A stretch of DNA of 41,697 bases from Candidatus Actinomarinales bacterium (GTDB lineage: Bacteria; Actinomycetota; Acidimicrobiia; Actinomarinales; Actinomarinaceae). Below the pieces are notes generated by a model. The model had not been told where the DNA came from. It worked only from the letters and a program-made list of their open reading frames with translations, and searched no databases. Position numbers and translations under genes: made by a program. The stretch is taken from the NCBI GenBank assembly GCA_004214055.1, contig SGYT01000004.1, forward strand, positions 1 through 41,697, written 5' to 3'. Positions 21,404-29,957 of the stretch are shown here, piece by piece (within the stretch, counting starts at the first letter, position 1; every line of letters begins with the position of its first letter).

Positions 21404-21709
21404 ATGGCTAAAACAAGTAAAGTAGTTAAAAACAATAAGAGACTGGAAACAGTAGGTTTTTACTATGAACGTAGAAAAGAGTTAATAAAAGTTATAAAAG
21501 ATCCTAATTCTTCATATGATGAAAAAAGAGAAGCTCAAAAAAAGATAGCTAAGATGCCAAGAGATGCATCAGCATCTCGTCATAGAAATAGATGTGAAGT
21601 TACCGGTAGACCAAGAGGCACTCTAAGAAAATTTGGAATGTCAAGAAATACATTTAGAGATCTAGCATTAAAAGGAGAGCTTCCAGGAATAAAGAAAGCT
21701 TCGTGGTAA
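21404..21709 (+). CDS. rpsN: 30S ribosomal protein S14, long zinc-free type
   Basis: 30S head protein. At 101 residues it is the long form without a zinc ribbon: only one Cys (in [12 protein letters not shown]) is present, where the short form has C-x2-C...C-x2-C. The C-terminal [27 protein letters not shown] is canonical. Many Actinobacteria keep the short zinc form in this operon and a long Zur-regulated copy elsewhere; here the long form holds the operon position between rplE and rpsH. Confidence 0.96.
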   Translation: MAKTSKVVKNNKRLETVGFYYERRKELIKVIKDPNSSYDEKREAQKKIAKMPRDASASRHRNRCEVTGRPRGTLRKFGMSRNTFRDLALKGELPGIKKASW

Positions 21710-21711
21710 TT

Positions 21712-22110
21712 ATGGTTTCAGACCCAATATCAGATTTATTAACAAGGATAAGAAATGCTGTAATGGTATCTAAATCTAATATTGAAATACCTCATTCAAA
21801 GTTTAAATTTCAGTTAACAAGTTTATTGAAAGATGAAGGTTATGTATCAGATGTAAAAATTACAGGCGAGGGTACAAAAAAATTAATTAATATAGAACTT
21901 AAGTACTCAGAAGATGGAGCTTCAGTAATATCTGGTATGAATAGATTATCCAAGCCAGGCAATAGGGTTTATTCAAGTTTTGATAAATTACCAAGAAATA
22001 ATGGAGGGCTTGGGACAGTTGTTGTTTCAACTTCTAGAGGGCTTTTGTCTGATTCTGAAGCTCGAAAAAGAAAACTTGGAGGAGAATTAATTTGTGAGGT
22101 TTGGTCATGA
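21712..22110 (+). CDS. rpsH: 30S ribosomal protein S8
   Basis: Binds the 16S central domain; in E. coli it also represses the spc operon. I use the ATG at 21712 (MVSDPISDLLTRIRNA, 132 residues) instead of the GTG at 21703 that overlaps rpsN, because the conserved N-terminus begins here. The C-terminal signature VVVSTSRGLLSDSEARKRKLGGELICEVW is intact. The stop overlaps rplF (ATGA). Confidence 0.96.
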   Translation: MVSDPISDLLTRIRNAVMVSKSNIEIPHSKFKFQLTSLLKDEGYVSDVKITGEGTKKLINIELKYSEDGASVISGMNRLSKPGNRVYSSFDKLPRNNGGLGTVVVSTSRGLLSDSEARKRKLGGELICEVWS

Positions 22111-22661
22111 GTAGGATTGGAAATAAACCCATAAACATACCAGAAAACATTGAGGTAAAAATTAATAATATGGAAATTTCAGTTAAAGGACCAAAAGGAG
22201 AACTAACAACAGCTATTGTTGACGACAGAATAAAATTTGAAATATCTGAGAATATATTAATATTTTCAAGATCTTCTGATGAAAAAGAAGTTAAAAGTTT
22301 ACACGGTCTTTATCGTTCCTTAGTATCAAATAATATAATCGGAGTCTCCGATGGTTATAAAAAAACTTTATCCCTCCAAGGAGTTGGACATAGAGCAGCT
22401 ATTAAAGGTAGTGATTTAGAAATATTATGTGGTTTCTCTCATCCTGTAATTTATAAAAAAGTTGAAAATATAAATTATGAAGTACCTGACCAGAATACGA
22501 TCATTGTCTCAGGGATAGATAAAGCACTTGTGGGACAAGTTGCAGCAAATATAAGGGCAATTAAACCTCCTGAACCTTATAAGGGGAAAGGTATTCGATA
22601 TGAAGATGAGTATGTTAGAAGAAAAGCAGGTAAGGCTGCTGTATCAACCACTGGAGCTTAG
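22107..22661 (+). CDS. rplF: 50S ribosomal protein L6
   Basis: Two-domain protein next to the sarcin-ricin loop. The start is the ATG at 22107 (MSRIGNKPINIPENIEV, 184 residues), overlapping the rpsH stop by 4 nt; the TTG 6 nt earlier in the track is unnecessary. The C-terminal PEPYKGKGIRYEDEYVRRKAGKA is the family signature. Confidence 0.97.
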   Translation: MSRIGNKPINIPENIEVKINNMEISVKGPKGELTTAIVDDRIKFEISENILIFSRSSDEKEVKSLHGLYRSLVSNNIIGVSDGYKKTLSLQGVGHRAAIKGSDLEILCGFSHPVIYKKVENINYEVPDQNTIIVSGIDKALVGQVAANIRAIKPPEPYKGKGIRYEDEYVRRKAGKAAVSTTGA

Positions 22662-22666
22662 ATAAA

Positions 22667-23020
22667 ATGCAATTAAAAAAGAATCATTCAAGACAAAAAA
22701 GAAAAATTAGGATTAGGAAAAAGATAAATGGTTTAGAGAGCAAGCCAAGATTAGCTATATATAAAAGTAATAAAAATATCTACGTACAAGCTATAGATGA
22801 TCTCAATCAAAAGACAATTGCTACTTCAAGCACTTTAGGTGAAGAATTAAAATCAGAAAAATTATCATTAGAAACAGCTAAAAAAGTTGGTGAAATTATG
22901 GGTGATAAGTTAAGTAAACTTGGAATTAGTGAAGCTGTATTTGATAGAGGTGGATACGTTTATCATGGAAGAGTAAAAGCTTTAGCAGAGGGCATAAGAG
23001 AAAAGGGGATAAAATTCTGA
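22667..23020 (+). CDS. rplR: 50S ribosomal protein L18
   Basis: 5S rRNA-binding protein of the central protuberance. The 117-residue product has a basic N-terminus, [20 protein letters not shown] and the C-terminal [26 protein letters not shown]. It lies 5 nt after rplF and overlaps rpsE by one base. Confidence 0.97.
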   Translation: MQLKKNHSRQKRKIRIRKKINGLESKPRLAIYKSNKNIYVQAIDDLNQKTIATSSTLGEELKSEKLSLETAKKVGEIMGDKLSKLGISEAVFDRGGYVYHGRVKALAEGIREKGIKF

Positions 23021-23580
23021 TGGCTGAGGTAGAACTCCAGGAAAATGTAATTCATATAAATAGAGTTGCAAAAGTTGTAAAAGGAGGAAGAAATTTTGCT
23101 TTTACAGCTCTTGTCGCTGTTGGGGATGGAAAAGGCAATGCTGGTATTGGGTATGGAAAAGGCTCAGAAGTACCACTAGCTATTCAAAAAGCCATTGAAA
23201 ATGCAAAAAAGAATGTACAGAGTATTCCAATGGCGGGTTCCACTATAGTTCATACAATTACCGGTGAGCACGGTTCCTCAAAAGTTTTATTAAAACCAGC
23301 TGCTCCTGGAACAGGTGTAATTGCTGGTGGAGCTGCAAGACAAGTTTTAGAAGTTGCTGGAGTAAAAGATATTTTGGCAAAATCACTTGGTTCCCCAACA
23401 CATTTAAATGTTGCAAAAGCTACTATGAATGGACTATTAAACCAAAGAACTCCTGACAAAGTTGCTGCGTTAAGAGGCAAGAAACCTTCAGAAATAGCAC
23501 CACAAGGACTAGTTGATGCTTTTGAAAAGACAAAAGCAGAAAGAAAAACAGATTTAAAGGTAAAAGATGGCGAAAGTTAA
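23020..23580 (+). CDS. rpsE: 30S ribosomal protein S5
   Basis: 30S shoulder protein affecting decoding fidelity and mRNA unwinding. Its 186 residues include [24 protein letters not shown], the signature [22 protein letters not shown] and the C-terminal domain with [23 protein letters not shown]. rpmD starts 14 nt before its stop in another frame, an unusually deep overlap for this operon. Confidence 0.97.
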   Translation: MAEVELQENVIHINRVAKVVKGGRNFAFTALVAVGDGKGNAGIGYGKGSEVPLAIQKAIENAKKNVQSIPMAGSTIVHTITGEHGSSKVLLKPAAPGTGVIAGGAARQVLEVAGVKDILAKSLGSPTHLNVAKATMNGLLNQRTPDKVAALRGKKPSEIAPQGLVDAFEKTKAERKTDLKVKDGES

Positions 23581-23746
23581 AATTACATTGAAGAGAAGTC
23601 TTATTGGGCAAGGTCACAAATCAAGGGAAACTATAAAGTCTTTAGGTTTAAAAAAAATTAATTCATCAGTTCAAAGAGAGCTAGATGATAGCCTCTCAGG
23701 GATGCTTAATGTAGTAAGTCATCTGGTAACAGTAGAAGAAGTTTAG
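23567..23746 (+). CDS. rpmD: 50S ribosomal protein L30 (missing from ORF track)
   Basis: Small 50S protein of 59 residues, too short for the ORF track. It starts at the ATG at 23567 inside the end of rpsE and reads [21 protein letters not shown], continuing with [14 protein letters not shown]; this IGQ...KTI.sLGL.k pattern is the L30 signature. It ends [10 protein letters not shown]. It sits between rpsE and rplO, exactly the expected spc-operon position. Confidence 0.95.
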   Translation: MAKVKITLKRSLIGQGHKSRETIKSLGLKKINSSVQRELDDSLSGMLNVVSHLVTVEEV

Positions 23747-23748
23747 CA

Positions 23749-24198
23749 ATGAGTAAATTACGATATCACCATTTAAAACCATCTCCTGGTTCATCAAAGT
23801 CAAAATTAAGAAAAGGCCGCGGTGAATCTGGAAAAAGAGGTAAAACAGCAGGAAGAGGTACAAAAGGTACAGGCGCTAGAAAAACAGTTCCGGCATATTT
23901 TGAAGGTGGCCAGATCCCACTTTATAGAAGGATACCGAAACTAAGAGGATTAAAAAATAAATCAAAGATGTCCTATGTTGTTGTAAACGTATCTGACCTT
24001 CAAGCTAAAAATTTGGAAGGTGAAGTTAATACAGACACACTAAGAGAAATGGGTTTAACAAGAAAAAAAGGGCTAGTAAAGATTTTAGGTAATGGTGAAA
24101 TTACTAACTCAGTTAATTTAAAAGTACATTCAGCAAGTGAATTAGCAAAAGAAAAAATTGAAAAAGCTGGTGGAACAATAGAGATTATAGAGGTTTAA
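23749..24198 (+). CDS. rplO: 50S ribosomal protein L15
   Basis: Late-assembly protein that threads through 23S rRNA. The 149-residue product has the glycine-rich basic N-terminus (HHLKPSPGSSKSKLRKGRGESGKRGKTAGRG type), FEGGQIPLYRRIPKLRG and the C-terminal KVHSASELAKEKIEKAGGTIEIIE. It lies 2 nt after rpmD and 1 nt before the TTG of secY. Confidence 0.97.
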   Translation: MSKLRYHHLKPSPGSSKSKLRKGRGESGKRGKTAGRGTKGTGARKTVPAYFEGGQIPLYRRIPKLRGLKNKSKMSYVVVNVSDLQAKNLEGEVNTDTLREMGLTRKKGLVKILGNGEITNSVNLKVHSASELAKEKIEKAGGTIEIIEV

Positions 24199-24199
24199 T

Positions 24200-25513
24200 T
24201 TGAAGCTATCAATTTTTAAATATATGTTTAAAATTCCTGATCTTAGGAAAAGAATAGTTTTCACTCTTTTAATGTTTGGTGTATATAGATTAGGTGCAGC
24301 AGTTCCTGTTCCAGGAGTTGACCTTGAAGCAGTTCAAAGATTAACAGAGTCAGGTACTCAGGCAGGAATTTATGGTCTACTTAATTTATTTTCAGGAGGA
24401 GCCCTAGAAACATTTTCTGTATTTGCTTTAGGGATAATGCCATATATTACAGCCAGTATCATACTTCAGCTTTTGACAGTTGTAATTCCGAGATTACAAA
24501 AATTACAAGAAGAAGGAGAATCAGGAAGAAAAATTATTACACAATGGACTCGTTATGTGACTGTTATTCTAGCTCTTCTTCAATCCACAGGATTAACATA
24601 TATATTTTCAAGGGGAAGCCTTACTGGTGGGATTTCATTAATTCCTAACTACACACCTTCAAGAGTAGGATTGATTGTTCTTACTATGACAGCAGGAACT
24701 GCATTTATAATGTGGCTTGGAGAATTGATTTCACAAAGAGGTATTGGTAACGGTATGTCTTTAATAATTTTTGCAAGTATTATTAGCCAATTACCTGCAA
24801 GTTTTGGCGGCGCTTACCAAGTAACAGCAGGCCAAGGAAGGATAGGTCAGTTTTCTGTATTAGTACTTATGTTTTTCTTAATGATTGTTGGGATTATTTA
24901 TGTTGAACAAGGACAAAGAAGGATTCCAATACAGTTTGCAAAACGTGTTAGAGGCAGGAAAGTCATGGGAGGACAAAGCACATATATCCCATTAAAGGTT
25001 AATAGTGCTGGAGTGATTCCAGTTATATTTGCTACAAGCGTTTTATTTTTTCCAGCATTAATTGCAACATCCTTACCCCAAGATAATAGAGTTACTGCAG
25101 CAATTAGAAACTGGATTGATGTAAATTTAGCAAACTCTCAAGGAACAAGTTGGTTTTATATATTTTTTCTAGGAATGCTGATTATATTTTTTACTTATTT
25201 TTATACAACTATTCAATTTGATCCTGTAAGGCAATCAGACATGATAAGAAGACAGGGAGGGTTTATACCAGGAGTAAGGCCGGGTATTTCAACAACTAAT
25301 TATTTATCCCATATTATTAATAGGATTACTTTGCCAGGTTCTGTATTTTTAGCATCTGTTGCTGTTCTCCCATCAATAGCATCTGCTATTTGGGATATAC
25401 CTCTTGGATTTAGTGGGATTTCAATTTTGATTACTGTTGGTGTTGCTTTAGAAACTATGAAGCAAGTGGATAGCCAATTAAGTATGAGAAACTATGAAGG
25501 ATTTATTGATTGA
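24200..25513 (+). CDS. secY: Preprotein translocase subunit SecY
   Basis: Channel-forming subunit of SecYEG, with ten predicted transmembrane helices in 437 residues. It begins with a TTG (MKLSIFKYMFKIPDLRKRI), which fits the usual position of the PDLRKRI motif; GAGG lies about 7 nt upstream. The signature ASIILQLLTVVIPRLQKL and the cytoplasmic loop residues GQRRIPIQFAKR are present, with PGVRPG in the C-terminal loop. The stop overlaps the adk TTG (TTGA). SecE is encoded at the left edge of this window. Confidence 0.98.
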   Translation: MKLSIFKYMFKIPDLRKRIVFTLLMFGVYRLGAAVPVPGVDLEAVQRLTESGTQAGIYGLLNLFSGGALETFSVFALGIMPYITASIILQLLTVVIPRLQKLQEEGESGRKIITQWTRYVTVILALLQSTGLTYIFSRGSLTGGISLIPNYTPSRVGLIVLTMTAGTAFIMWLGELISQRGIGNGMSLIIFASIISQLPASFGGAYQVTAGQGRIGQFSVLVLMFFLMIVGIIYVEQGQRRIPIQFAKRVRGRKVMGGQSTYIPLKVNSAGVIPVIFATSVLFFPALIATSLPQDNRVTAAIRNWIDVNLANSQGTSWFYIFFLGMLIIFFTYFYTTIQFDPVRQSDMIRRQGGFIPGVRPGISTTNYLSHIINRITLPGSVFLASVAVLPSIASAIWDIPLGFSGISILITVGVALETMKQVDSQLSMRNYEGFID

Positions 25514-26067
25514 GTGATTTAGTAGTTTTTTTAGGGCCTCCCGGCGCTGGAAAAGGCACACAAGCATTAAGAATAGCTAAAAAATTTAACTTAACTCACA
25601 TTTCGACAGGTGATATGTTGAGAGATCATGTAAGTAGGCTTACTAATTTAGGAAAAGAAGCAAAATCTTTACTAGATGAAGGTAAATTGGTTCCCGATAA
25701 TCTTGTAATAAAAATGCTTACTGAAAAACTCAGAGAAGGAGATTCATCTAGAGGAGCCATACTTGATGGATTTCCTAGAACTTTAAAACAAGCTGAAAGC
25801 TTAGATGAAATTAGAGATAATTTTCCTGTAAAAAAAGTAATAGTCTTTGAAGCAGGTAAAGATGAATTGATTAAAAGAATATTACTAAGAGGGAAAACTA
25901 GCGGAAGGTCCGACGATACAGAGGATTCAATTACTGTAAGGCTTGAGGTTTATGAACAAGATACAGAACCTTTAATTGATTTTTATGAGCAAAAAGCAAT
26001 GGTTATAAGAATTAATGCTGTAGGTGGTGTTGATGATATTTATAAACAAATCTCTAAAGAATTTTAG
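25510..26067 (+). CDS. adk: Adenylate kinase (short, no zinc LID)
   Basis: Interconverts ATP and AMP with two ADP. The P-loop GPPGAGKGTQA is at residues 9-19, with the AMP-site motif THISTGDMLRDHV and DGFPRTLKQAE. At 185 residues it is the short form: the LID reads GRSDDTEDSITVRL, with no inserted four-Cys zinc domain, as is usual in Actinobacteria. The start is TTG at 25510 overlapping the secY stop. The Walker motif begins eight residues in, so no later start is possible. Confidence 0.97.
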   Translation: MSDLVVFLGPPGAGKGTQALRIAKKFNLTHISTGDMLRDHVSRLTNLGKEAKSLLDEGKLVPDNLVIKMLTEKLREGDSSRGAILDGFPRTLKQAESLDEIRDNFPVKKVIVFEAGKDELIKRILLRGKTSGRSDDTEDSITVRLEVYEQDTEPLIDFYEQKAMVIRINAVGGVDDIYKQISKEF

Positions 26068-26076
26068 ATTTAGGAT

Positions 26077-26844
26077 ATGTTAACTTACAAAACTTCCGAA
26101 GATTTTATAAAGATGAGTAAAGCTGGAAAGGTAGTTTCAAATATACATTATGAAATATATCAGAATACAAAACCTGGTATGAAACTAAAAGAGCTTGATG
26201 ATATTGCAAAAAAAATAATTGAAAAATCTAATGTCGAATCAAGTTTTTTAGGATACCCCCAACCAGGGACGATAGATTTTCCAGGATATATATGTGCATC
26301 ACCAAATGAAGTTATAGTACATGGAATACCTAATGAATATGTAGTTCAAGACGGAGACATACTTTCAATTGATGCAGGAGTAATTTATCAAGGTTATCAC
26401 GCAGACGCAGCTTTCACTTTTGGAATAGGAGAAGTGTCAGAAAAAGATAAAGAATTAATGAAAATCACTAAATATGCTTTAAATGAAGGAATTAATTTGG
26501 TTCAGGATGGTCAAAAATTAGGAACCATTGGCCATAGAATAGACGAAATTGCATCAAAAAATAACTTTGGCAACGTTCGAAATTATGTCGGACACGGAAT
26601 TGGCTTAGAGATGCATGAAGCGCCACAAGTTCCACATTATGGTGAAAAAGATACAGGTTTTGAACTTAAAACAGGTATGGCTATTTGTATTGAGCCAATG
26701 TTTAACATTGGTTCTGAAGAAACAGTGGTTGATGAGGATGGATGGACCGTCAAAACGGCAGACTCATCAAAATCTGCACATTTTGAACATACAATTGGAC
26801 TAACAGAAGAAGGAACACGTGTTTTCACTGAAAACTTATTTTAA
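26077..26844 (+). CDS. map: Methionine aminopeptidase, type I
   Basis: Removes the initiator methionine from nascent proteins at the ribosome exit. All five metal ligands are visible in order: SIDAG and HADAAF (two Asp), GHGIG (His), IEPMF (Glu) and FEHTI (Glu). Its 255 residues match the catalytic core without an N-terminal zinc-finger or SH3-binding extension. It lies 9 nt after adk, the common secY-adk-map order. A 65-nt gap with a possible promoter follows. Confidence 0.97.
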   Translation: MLTYKTSEDFIKMSKAGKVVSNIHYEIYQNTKPGMKLKELDDIAKKIIEKSNVESSFLGYPQPGTIDFPGYICASPNEVIVHGIPNEYVVQDGDILSIDAGVIYQGYHADAAFTFGIGEVSEKDKELMKITKYALNEGINLVQDGQKLGTIGHRIDEIASKNNFGNVRNYVGHGIGLEMHEAPQVPHYGEKDTGFELKTGMAICIEPMFNIGSEETVVDEDGWTVKTADSSKSAHFEHTIGLTEEGTRVFTENLF

Positions 26845-26852
26845 ATTAATGT

Positions 26853-26880
26853 TTGTAATAGATTCAAATCGCATTATTCT
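26853..26880 (+). promoter_or_regulatory. Candidate infA promoter
   Basis: TTGTAA (26853-26858), a 16-nt spacer and TATTCT (26875-26880) lie in the map-infA gap, followed after 7 nt by CGGTC. The boxes are moderate matches. The CGGT at this offset recalls the rpoB, rpsL and rpsJ promoters. The leader would be about 22 nt. Confidence 0.4.
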
Positions 26881-26909
26881 GGTAAGTCGGTCTTAAAATC
26901 AAGGTTAAT

Positions 26910-27134
26910 TTGGTAGAAAAAGAAAAAAATATAATAAAGGTTCAGGGAAAAGTAACTGAAACGTTACCAAACGCTTCTTTTAAGGTTGAGCTTGAAAGTG
27001 GTGCTGAAATATTAGCTCACGTATCGGGTAAAATGAGGATGAGATATATAAGAATCCTTCCTGGCGACATTGTTGAGATGGAAGTATCACCTTATGACCC
27101 TACAAGAGGTAGGATAACTTGGAGACATAAATGA
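26910..27134 (+). CDS. infA: Translation initiation factor IF-1
   Basis: OB-fold protein that occupies the 30S A site during initiation. The 74-residue product reads [24 protein letters not shown], then [23 protein letters not shown] and ITWRHK, the standard IF-1 sequence. The start is TTG at 26910 with AAGG about 5 nt upstream; no ATG lies before the conserved core. The stop overlaps rpmJ (ATGA). Confidence 0.97.
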   Translation: MVEKEKNIIKVQGKVTETLPNASFKVELESGAEILAHVSGKMRMRYIRILPGDIVEMEVSPYDPTRGRITWRHK

Positions 27135-27247
27135 AAGTAAAAGCAAGTATTAAAAAGAGGGGCCCCAACGACCAGATTGTAAGAAGAAAAGGGAAGCTTT
27201 ATGTTATTAATAAAAGAAACCCTAGAAACAAACAGAGACAAGGTTAA
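27131..27247 (+). CDS. rpmJ: 50S ribosomal protein L36, cysteine-free type (missing from ORF track)
   Basis: A 38-residue protein overlapping the infA stop by 4 nt, too short for the ORF track. It reads [21 protein letters not shown] followed by [17 protein letters not shown]. Standard operon-encoded L36 binds zinc through three Cys and a His. This version has no Cys at all, and its [13 protein letters not shown] pattern resembles the zinc-independent paralogues (YkgO type) that other bacteria express under zinc starvation. Its position between infA and rpsM is canonical. Confidence 0.95.
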   Translation: MKVKASIKKRGPNDQIVRRKGKLYVINKRNPRNKQRQG

Positions 27248-27253
27248 ACAGTA

Positions 27254-27631
27254 ATGGCTAGAATTTCGGGAATAGACATACCTAGAGAAAAAAGAGTTAT
27301 AGCTTCGTTAAGATACATTCATGGTGTTGGAGCAAAAAGAGCAGAGGATATTTGTGTTGACTTAAAAATTGACCCAGATATAAGAGTTAGTAATTTAACA
27401 AACGATGAAATTGCACAAATTAGAAAATACATTGAAGCAAACTTTAGAGTTGAGGGAGACTTAAGAAGAGACGTATCACAGAATATAAGAAGAAAAACTG
27501 AAATAGGAACATACCAAGGTGCTAGGCATAGATCAGGACTTCCTGTTAGAGGACAGAGAACACATACCAATGCACGAACAAGGAAAGGCCCAAGATTTGC
27601 AGTTGCCGGTACGAAAAAGGTACTTAAATAA
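27254..27631 (+). CDS. rpsM: 30S ribosomal protein S13
   Basis: 30S head protein contacting the P-site tRNA and 50S bridges B1a and B1b. Its 125 residues begin [26 protein letters not shown] and end in the basic tail with [23 protein letters not shown]. Length is normal. The stop overlaps the rpsK ATG by one base. Confidence 0.98.
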   Translation: MARISGIDIPREKRVIASLRYIHGVGAKRAEDICVDLKIDPDIRVSNLTNDEIAQIRKYIEANFRVEGDLRRDVSQNIRRKTEIGTYQGARHRSGLPVRGQRTHTNARTRKGPRFAVAGTKKVLK

Positions 27632-28014
27632 TGGTTGATGCAAAGTCAAAAAAGAAAAACAAAAGAAGAGTATCTTCAGGAGTAGCACATATTAAGGCAA
27701 GTTTTAATAATACGATTATAAATATTGCAGATAAAAACGGAGAGACAATTATTTGGACATCTGCTGGCTCCGTAGGATTTAAAGGTTCTAGAAAGTCAAC
27801 TCCTTACGCTGCACAGGTTGCAGCCGAAGAAGCCGTCAGAAAAGCAACCGAATTTGGTGTACATAAATTAGATATTGTAATTAGTGGTACAGGCGCTGGA
27901 AGAGAAACAGCAGTAAGAACTTTACAAAATATGGGCATGGATGTAGGCACAATAAAAGATATAACACCAACACCACACAATGGGTGTAGACCGAAGAAAA
28001 GGAGGAGAGGATAA
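27631..28014 (+). CDS. rpsK: 30S ribosomal protein S11
   Basis: 30S platform protein near the E-site codon. The 127-residue product contains [41 protein letters not shown] and the C-terminal [18 protein letters not shown]. It overlaps rpsM and rpsD by one base each. Confidence 0.98.
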   Translation: MVDAKSKKKNKRRVSSGVAHIKASFNNTIINIADKNGETIIWTSAGSVGFKGSRKSTPYAAQVAAEEAVRKATEFGVHKLDIVISGTGAGRETAVRTLQNMGMDVGTIKDITPTPHNGCRPKKRRRG

Positions 28015-28628
28015 TGGCTAGATACACTGGTCCAAGAGTTAGAGTCTCTAGGAGGATTGGTTTTAATGTTTTTGAAAATAAAAAAGGAGACAAAGCACTC
28101 CAGGATAGACCCTACCCGCCAGGTGAAAATGGAAGAAAACGAATGCGTGAGACTGATTACGGGACTCAATTAAAAGAAAAGCAAAAAGTTAGGTATATGT
28201 ATGGTGTTATGGAAAAACAATTCCGCAATTATTACAAATTAGCTTCTAGAATGCCAGGAATTACAGGTGAAAACTTACTTATTCTACTTGAGTCAAGATT
28301 AGATAATGTTATATATCGATCAGGATTTGCTTCATCTAGGCCACAAGCAAGGCAGTTAGTTTCTCATCGACATTTTAAAGTTAATGGAAAATTAGTAGAT
28401 ATTCCTTCAATACAGGTAAAGGAAGGAGATAAAATAGAAATTAAAGACAAGAGTCAAGATTTAATAATTATACAGCATAGCATAGATACTGGCCAAGATA
28501 GAGAACAAGCATCATGGCTAAATGTAAATAAAAATAAAAAAAATATAGAAGTTTTATCAGCACCATCAAGGATTGACGCAAGTCAACAAATTGAAGAACA
28601 ACTAATAGTAGAGCTTTATTCAAAATAA
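28014..28628 (+). CDS. rpsD: 30S ribosomal protein S4, zinc-free type
   Basis: Primary 16S-binding assembly protein. Its 204 residues have [20 protein letters not shown] at the N-terminus without the Cys cluster of the zinc-containing form, as in Bacillus S4. An S4 RNA-binding domain is present (LDNVIYRSGFASSRPQARQLVSH). It ends in VELYSK. It is followed 25 nt later by rpoA with a separate strong SD. Confidence 0.97.
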   Translation: MARYTGPRVRVSRRIGFNVFENKKGDKALQDRPYPPGENGRKRMRETDYGTQLKEKQKVRYMYGVMEKQFRNYYKLASRMPGITGENLLILLESRLDNVIYRSGFASSRPQARQLVSHRHFKVNGKLVDIPSIQVKEGDKIEIKDKSQDLIIIQHSIDTGQDREQASWLNVNKNKKNIEVLSAPSRIDASQQIEEQLIVELYSK

Positions 28629-28653
28629 ACTATTTTAGAGAGGAGATTGAAAG

Positions 28654-29613
28654 TTGCTAATACTACAAAGACCAGAAATATCAATTGAAGAGGTAAGTGA
28701 AAATAGGTCAAGATTCACGATCGAGCCTTTAGAGCCAGGTTTTGGCTTAACACTAGGTAACACAATGAGGAGAGCTTTGCTCTCTAGGGTGCCTGGGGTT
28801 GCTGTAACAGGTGTGAAGATTGAAGGTGTTAATCATGAATTTACTTCAATTCCAGGAGTTGTAGAAGATGTATTAGATGTTCTCTTAAATCTGAAAAGGC
28901 TAGTTTTGCAAGTCGAAGATTTAGAAGATCATACTTTAACAGTAAAAGCTAAAGGGCCAGGGGAAGTGAATGCTTCTCAGATTCAATGTCCTGCAGGTGT
29001 AGAAGTAGTAAATACAGATTTAATGATTTGCACTTTATCTAATGATGCAAATCTAGATATGGAAGTTTCTATATCGCATGGTGTTGGCTATATTCTAGCT
29101 GAAAAAAATAAAACAAGTGATCCAGCTTTTATTCCTATAGATTCTATTTTTTCACCAATTATTAAAGTGAATTACTCTGTTTCTCCAACACAAGTTGGTC
29201 AAGTAACAAACTATGATAAGTTAACTCTTGATGTTGAAACTGATGGTTCAATAAAACCAACTGAATCAATATCTTCTGTTGGGAAAACCTTAGGTGAATT
29301 ATGGAAGCTGTTTGCTGATATAGATGAAGGAGTTGGACTTGAACTAGGGGAATTAACAATTTCTGAAGGAAGTTCTCCCGATTTATCATTATCAGTTGAT
29401 GCACTGGACCTTTCAGAGAGGCCAAGAAACTGTTTGGGAAGAGAAAATATTACAACAGTTGGACAAATACTCGAATATACAGAAGATGATTTGTTAAATC
29501 TTACAAATTTTGGCCAAAAAAGTCTTGATGAACTTGTTTCCAAGTTAGATGAATTAGGATTAAGCCTACCTACCAGTTCAGATCTTGATTCTGGAGAAAA
29601 TCCTGATGCCTAA
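28654..29613 (+). CDS. rpoA: DNA-directed RNA polymerase subunit alpha
   Basis: Assembly platform of RNA polymerase. The 319-residue product has the alpha-NTD dimerisation domain ([21 protein letters not shown] at about residues 25-45; [15 protein letters not shown]) and the alpha-CTD ([20 protein letters not shown]...[12 protein letters not shown]) that binds UP elements and activators. The start is TTG at 28654 with AGGAG 8 nt upstream, fitting the conserved MLILQRPEI start. The end overlaps rplQ by 8 nt. The C-terminus after residue 305 is short and acidic. Confidence 0.98.
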   Translation: MLILQRPEISIEEVSENRSRFTIEPLEPGFGLTLGNTMRRALLSRVPGVAVTGVKIEGVNHEFTSIPGVVEDVLDVLLNLKRLVLQVEDLEDHTLTVKAKGPGEVNASQIQCPAGVEVVNTDLMICTLSNDANLDMEVSISHGVGYILAEKNKTSDPAFIPIDSIFSPIIKVNYSVSPTQVGQVTNYDKLTLDVETDGSIKPTESISSVGKTLGELWKLFADIDEGVGLELGELTISEGSSPDLSLSVDALDLSERPRNCLGRENITTVGQILEYTEDDLLNLTNFGQKSLDELVSKLDELGLSLPTSSDLDSGENPDA

Positions 29614-29956
29614 ACCAACTAAAGGTAAAAGACTTGGTGGTTCCCCAGCGCATGAGGATCAAATTATTAGCAACCTAATTAGGGCATTAATTCAACATGA
29701 AAAAATTGAAACAACAATTACAAAAGCTAAGATTGTTAAGCCTTACGCAGAGAAAGTTATAACAAAAGCAAAAAAAGGAACGTTACATGATAGAAGGCAG
29801 GTTTTAAAGATGATTCAAGATAAAGCTGTTGTAGCAAAACTTTTTGATGAAATTGGTCCAAAATATGTTGAAAGAAACGGTGGGTATACAAGAATTACAA
29901 GAACAACTCATCGTAAAGGTGATAAAACAGAGTTAGCTGTTATAGAATTAGTTTAA
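29606..29956 (+). CDS. rplQ: 50S ribosomal protein L17
   Basis: Located at the tunnel exit. I choose the ATG at 29606 ([20 protein letters not shown], 116 residues) rather than the TTG at 29585. GGAG lies 9 nt upstream of the ATG, and the conserved N-terminus starts here. The signature [29 protein letters not shown] is intact. It overlaps the end of rpoA by 8 nt and closes the alpha operon. Confidence 0.97.
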   Translation: MPKPTKGKRLGGSPAHEDQIISNLIRALIQHEKIETTITKAKIVKPYAEKVITKAKKGTLHDRRQVLKMIQDKAVVAKLFDEIGPKYVERNGGYTRITRTTHRKGDKTELAVIELV

Positions 29957-29957
29957 T

